Origin: Bog-756 sp963738545
Lineage (GTDB): Bacteria > Actinomycetota > Acidimicrobiia > Acidimicrobiales > RAAP-2
Assembly: GCA_963738545.1 (NCBI GenBank)
Contig: CAVTXA010000009.1
Coordinates: 1-64,000 of the forward strand
DNA: 64,000 nt
Direction of reading: 5' to 3'
Shown: piece after piece, positions 60,530 through 64,000 of the stretch
Position numbering within the stretch: the stretch's first letter is position 1
Layout: every line of letters begins with the position of its first letter
Made by a program: the position numbers and the translations under genes
Notes under the pieces: model-generated
Database searches by the model: none
The model's input: only the letters and a program-made list of their open reading frames with translations
Told to the model about the DNA's origin: nothing

Positions 60530-61324
60530 GTGCCCGACTTCACCGCCAAGGACGTCCAGAAGCTGCGCCAGCTCACCGGCGTGGGCATGCTCGACGCCAA
60601 GAAGGCCCTCGACGAGAACGGGGGCGACATGGACAAGGCCATCACCTGGCTCCGTGAGCAGGGACTGGCCAGCCAGGCCAAGCGGGCCGACCGCGAGGCA
60701 TCGGAAGGAGCGGTGGCCATCGGCCACGCCGACGGCGTGGCCTCCATCGTCCAGTTGCGTTCGGAGACCGACTTCGTGGCCAAGTCCGACCAGTTCGTGG
60801 CCTTCGTGGCCACGCTGGCCGACCTGGTGGCCGCCGACGGCGAGGCCGCCGTGGCCGCCAAGGCCGACGAGATCGACACGCTCAAGATCACCCTCAAGGA
60901 GAACATCTCGGTAGGCCAGGTCGTCCGCATCGAGGCCCCGCCGGGCGGGGTGGTCGACTCCTACCTCCACCTCCAGGCCGGCCGCGGCGTCAACGCCGTG
61001 GTGGTGGCGCTCGCCGGCGGATCGGAGGCGCTGGCCCATGACATCGCCGCCCACATCGCCTTCGCCCGCCCCTCGTACATCACCCGGGACGAGGTCCCCG
61101 AGTCCGAGGTGGAGGCCGAGCGGGAGACCGTCGAGAAGATCGCCCGCAACGAGGGGAAGCCCGACGCCGCGCTGCCCAAGATCGTCGAGGGACGGCTGAA
61201 CGGCTGGTACAAGGAACGGGTGCTCGTCGACCAGGCCTACGTGAAGGACGAGAAGCAGACCATCGCCACGCTCCTCGGATCCGCCTCGGTGACTGCATTC
61301 GCCCAGGTCGTCGTGGGCGACTGA
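60530..61324 (+). CDS. tsf: Elongation factor Ts
   Basis: 264 residues. The UBA-like N-terminus is DVQKLRQLTGVGMLDAKKALDENGGDMDKAITWLRE; the EF-Tu-contacting core has QLRSETDFVAKSDQF (the TDFV motif), and the C-terminal LVDQAYVKDEKQTIATLL is conserved. It exchanges GDP for GTP on EF-Tu. GTG start two bases after rpsB. Confidence 0.97.
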   Translation: MPDFTAKDVQKLRQLTGVGMLDAKKALDENGGDMDKAITWLREQGLASQAKRADREASEGAVAIGHADGVASIVQLRSETDFVAKSDQFVAFVATLADLVAADGEAAVAAKADEIDTLKITLKENISVGQVVRIEAPPGGVVDSYLHLQAGRGVNAVVVALAGGSEALAHDIAAHIAFARPSYITRDEVPESEVEAERETVEKIARNEGKPDAALPKIVEGRLNGWYKERVLVDQAYVKDEKQTIATLLGSASVTAFAQVVVGD

Positions 61325-61331
61325 GTCAGCG

Positions 61332-62051
61332 GTGGGTGAGCGTCGTCGCATCGTCCTGAAGATGTCCGGGGAGGCCCTGGCCTCCTCGGCCTCCGACGAG
61401 ACCATCGACGCCGCCGTGGTCGAGCAGCTCGCCGTCGAGATCGCCCACACCCGGGATGCCTTCGACCTCGAACTGGCCGTGATGGTCGGGGGTGGGAACA
61501 TCTGGCGGGGCACCACCGGGGCCGGGGCGGGCATGGACCGGGCCACCTCCGACGCGATGGGCATGCTGGGTACGGTGATCAACGCCCTGGCCCTCCAGGA
61601 CGCCCTCGAGCACCACGGCCAGCCCACCCGGGTGCTCTCGGCCATCCAGATGGCTGAAGTGGCCGAGCCCTACATCCGGCGTCGGGCCATCCGCCACATC
61701 GAGAAGGGTCGCGTGGTGGTCTTCGCCGCGGGCATGGGCAATCCGTACTTCACCACGGACACCTCGGCCGCGCTCCGCGCCGCCGAGATCGAGGCCGATC
61801 TGCTGGCCAAGGGCACCCACGGCGGCGTGGACGGCGTCTACAGCGCCGACCCCCGGATCGACCCGGACGCCACCCGCTTCGACGAGGTCTCGTTCATGGA
61901 GGTGGTGTCGAAGGACCTCCGGGTGATGGACCTGACCGCCATCACCTTCTGCATGGACAACGGCCTCCCCATCCGGGTGTTCGACCTCATGGAGCCAGGC
62001 AACATCAAACGTGCCCTCGGCGGCGAGTCCATCGGGACACTGGTCCGATGA
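61332..62051 (+). CDS. pyrH: UMP kinase
   Basis: 239 residues. It starts ERRRIVLKMSGEALASS, with VMVGGGNIWRG, GMDRATSDAMGMLGTVINALALQDAL and TTDTSAALRAAEI, the hexameric bacterial UMP kinase pattern; the C-terminus ends LGGESIGTLVR. It makes UDP and is regulated by GTP and UTP in the family. GTG start 7 bp after tsf. Confidence 0.97.
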   Translation: MGERRRIVLKMSGEALASSASDETIDAAVVEQLAVEIAHTRDAFDLELAVMVGGGNIWRGTTGAGAGMDRATSDAMGMLGTVINALALQDALEHHGQPTRVLSAIQMAEVAEPYIRRRAIRHIEKGRVVVFAAGMGNPYFTTDTSAALRAAEIEADLLAKGTHGGVDGVYSADPRIDPDATRFDEVSFMEVVSKDLRVMDLTAITFCMDNGLPIRVFDLMEPGNIKRALGGESIGTLVR

Positions 62052-62097
62052 ATTCCCAGGTGATGCACTCATCCGGGTGGGCGACCACCCTGCTGGC

Positions 62098-62103
62098 TAC
62101 GCT
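62098..62103 (+). promoter_or_regulatory. Leaderless -10 (TACGCT) of frr
   Basis: TACGCT ends 9 nt before the ATG at 62113, in the short gap after pyrH. Confidence 0.5.
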
Positions 62104-62112
62104 GGTCCGCTG

Positions 62113-62682
62113 ATGGACGACGACCTGATCGCGCTGGTGGTGGGCGATGCCCGCGAGCACATGAGCAAGGCCGTGGACCACACCCAGGCCGAGTTCGGTT
62201 CCATCCGAACGGGACGGGCCACGCCGGCTCTGGTCGAGCACCTGAAGGTGGACTACTACGGCACCGAGACCGAGCTCCGGCAGCTGGCCGGGTTCAGCGT
62301 CCCCGAGGCCCGCCTGCTCGTGGTCTCGCCCTACGACAAGGGCTCACTGAACGATATCGAGCGCGCCCTTCAGACCTCTGACCTGGGCATCACCCCGTCC
62401 AACGACGGGACGGTGATCCGGCTCTCGTTCCCCATCCCCACTGAGCAACGCCGCAAGGAGTTGGTCAAGGTGGTCAAGCAGAAGGCGGAGGACGGACGGG
62501 TGACGGTGCGCAATCTCCGCCGGGCGGCCCGCCACGACCTCGATGCCATGCAGAAGGACGGCGAGCTGTCGAGCGACGAGTTGGAGCGGGTGGAAAAGGA
62601 CCTCGACAAGATCACCCAGGATCACGTGGCCGCCATCGACCGGCTGCTCGCCCACAAAGAACAAGAGCTCCTCGAGATCTGA
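62113..62682 (+). CDS. frr: Ribosome recycling factor
   Basis: 189 residues. FGSIRTGRATPALVEHLKVDYYGTETELRQLAGFSVPEARLLVVSPYDKGSLNDIERAL is the RRF core, and the C-terminal helix has RVTVRNLRRAARHDLDAM and ELERVEKDLDKITQDHV. It splits post-termination ribosomes with EF-G. It has its own short-leader promoter after pyrH. Confidence 0.97.
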   Translation: MDDDLIALVVGDAREHMSKAVDHTQAEFGSIRTGRATPALVEHLKVDYYGTETELRQLAGFSVPEARLLVVSPYDKGSLNDIERALQTSDLGITPSNDGTVIRLSFPIPTEQRRKELVKVVKQKAEDGRVTVRNLRRAARHDLDAMQKDGELSSDELERVEKDLDKITQDHVAAIDRLLAHKEQELLEI

Positions 62683-62728
62683 CACCGGGCGGCCCCGGGC
62701 CGCCGTGGTGGATGGAAGGACACAACTG

Positions 62729-64000
62729 ACGTGGACGACGTCCCAGAGGGAGAGGATGACGTGACCCGAGCGGACACTCCCGTGACGCGGCGCGACACCG
62801 CCGGGGCGGCCACCGGACCGGCCACCGACCGCGTCCGCATCGTCGGGGCCGAGCCTGCCGGCGAGATCACCGGAGAGCTCCCGATCGTCCACCGTGAGGC
62901 CGACCCCGTCGTGGAGGGGGACAGCGAACCGGCGGACCGGGACGAGGGTGACCCCGGTGCGGTCGCACCTCACGTGGTGCCGGTGGAGTCGCCCTTCGAC
63001 CAGCCCACCGTCCACCTGATTGACGAACCGGCCGAGCCGGGTAAGGGCGGACCGGTGATCGACCCGGTGCGTCCCGGTGAGACCGCGGTGCCCGGGGCCA
63101 CGGCCACCCCCACCGAATTGCCCCACTGGACCGAGCCGCCCACCGGGCAGGTGCCGGCGGTGCTCTCGCGCGACAACGGCGACGAGTCGACGGGTCCGAC
63201 CATCGGGGCACCCACCTGGCGCGAGGAGGATGCCGACTGGGTGGCCCACGAGGAGGAGTTCGACCCGGCCATGTTCGCCGGCGAGGAGGACGAACTGGCC
63301 CTCGGATCCCTGGACGAGACCGACAGCACCGACGCCGACCGGCGTCCCTGGGAGTTCGACCTCGACTCGTCCCCCCACCCGACCGGCCCGGTGCAACGGG
63401 TGAGCGCCCCGGTGGACGACCCGGCCACCTCAGGCGGGGACCCCATCACCGAGCCCACGGAGGTGGTGACCCCGACGCCCCGGGCCAAAGCAGCGACCGC
63501 CGGCCCCCAGGAGCACGACGAGAAGGGCCCCGCCGAGTCCTCCGAACCCACCACCGTCGTGCCGAGCGCCGCCGTGGCCTCCCTGGCGGCCGAGCGGGCC
63601 ACGGCCGGCCGCCTCGTGGCGGACGACCCGACCGATCTCGACGGCCCCGGCGATGAGGAGCTGTTCGCCGACAAGCCGTTGCCGACAGGATCGACCCGTC
63701 TCGGGCGGGCCCGTCGGGCGGGCCTGCTACCGGCCCGGCTGCGGGCCAAGCGCCCCGAGGACGTCGGCGTCACCCCGGACACGCCGCTGGCCGCCGAACC
63801 CCCCGGGGCCTCGGTGACCGAGGTGCCGGGTGCCGGTCGCAAGCGGGTCGGCGTGGCCGGACTGGCCGCGGCCGATCGCACCGCCGAGCGGGCCCAGGAC
63901 GCCGCTGCCGATGAGGCCAGGGCCGGTGCCGGTGCCGTTGCTGCCGAAGGCGTGGCCGTCGCCGCGGCGACGACCGCCACCCGCCGCCGCTCCCTCCGAC
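62729..64000 (+). CDS. Large acidic protein, N-terminal part (possibly extended CdsA)
   Basis: The frame is open from the GTG at 62729 to the window end, at least 424 residues. A GTG at 62759, with GAGAGG five bases upstream, is an alternative start. All that is visible is a disordered acidic/Pro/Thr-rich region (EEDADWVAHEEEFDPAMFAGEEDELALG near 165-195) turning basic near 320-345 (LGRARRAGLLPARLRAKRP) and Ala-rich at the end. No domain appears yet. In actinobacteria cdsA (phosphatidate cytidylyltransferase) follows frr, so a CdsA with a long cytoplasmic extension is likely; the deciding membrane part is outside the window. Confidence 0.6.

Overview
The window is about 70% GC and densely coded. 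It carries gene groups typical of Actinobacteria: an MtrA/MtrB/LpqB-like signalling operon, a mycoredoxin-like glutaredoxin, a mycothiol-dependent isomerase-like protein, a class II DAHP synthase, F420-type oxidoreductases, and a WhiG-type sigma factor beside rpsB-tsf-pyrH-frr. Two surface proteins built on a 42-residue 'GYWLVASDGG' repeat and the overall gene mix suggest the class Acidimicrobiia. That placement is an inference from content, not from a marker-gene tree.

Layout. 1-5 kb is an accessory, decayed stretch: the 3' end of a histidine kinase, frame-broken gene remnants (one apparently an EVE/PUA-like plus DUF3883-like protein), a tetR gene with an in-frame TGA, an aldo/keto reductase with paired palindromic operators, and a glutaredoxin. 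It ends at a Lys/His/Arg tRNA cluster (5.1-5.5 kb). 5.6-13.3 kb holds a secreted propeller-repeat protein, a ParA-like ATPase coupled to a zinc-ribbon protein, a DedA protein, and a metallo-hydrolase coupled to a membrane-anchored kelch-type protein. 13.5-20 kb has two cyclic-di-GMP GGDEF/EAL proteins around tRNA-Pro, a Ppx/GppA phosphatase and a tiny DUF5679 protein.

20.3-42.7 kb is mostly core machinery: peroxidase, trigger factor-clpP-clpX, folC, ndk, the cell-shape operon mreBCD-mrdA (no rodA seen), a radical SAM protein with its DUF2344 partner, RNase E/G, rplU-rpmA, a tyrosine phosphatase, obgE, proB and proA. 42.7-50.9 kb is an accessory block placed between proA and nadD: MoxR/VWA pair, histidine phosphatase, F420-type reductase, a second six-repeat surface protein with a GH25-like domain, a class II DAHP synthase whose 3' end is embedded in a 32-bp tandem array, and a luciferase-like oxidoreductase. 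50.9-55.3 kb has nadD, a small membrane protein, rsfS and the converging mtrAB-lpqB-like operon. 55.4-64 kb has a Tat-exported solute-binding protein, a Xer recombinase, the WhiG/FliA-like sigma factor, rpsB (with a long Ala/Pro tail), tsf, pyrH, frr and the start of a large acidic protein, possibly CdsA.

A unifying signal is the number of starts preceded by a TANNNT -10 hexamer only 6-10 nt upstream of ATG/GTG, with no Shine-Dalgarno. This implies extensive leaderless transcription. Genes inside operons instead use 4-nt or 1-nt stop/start overlaps.
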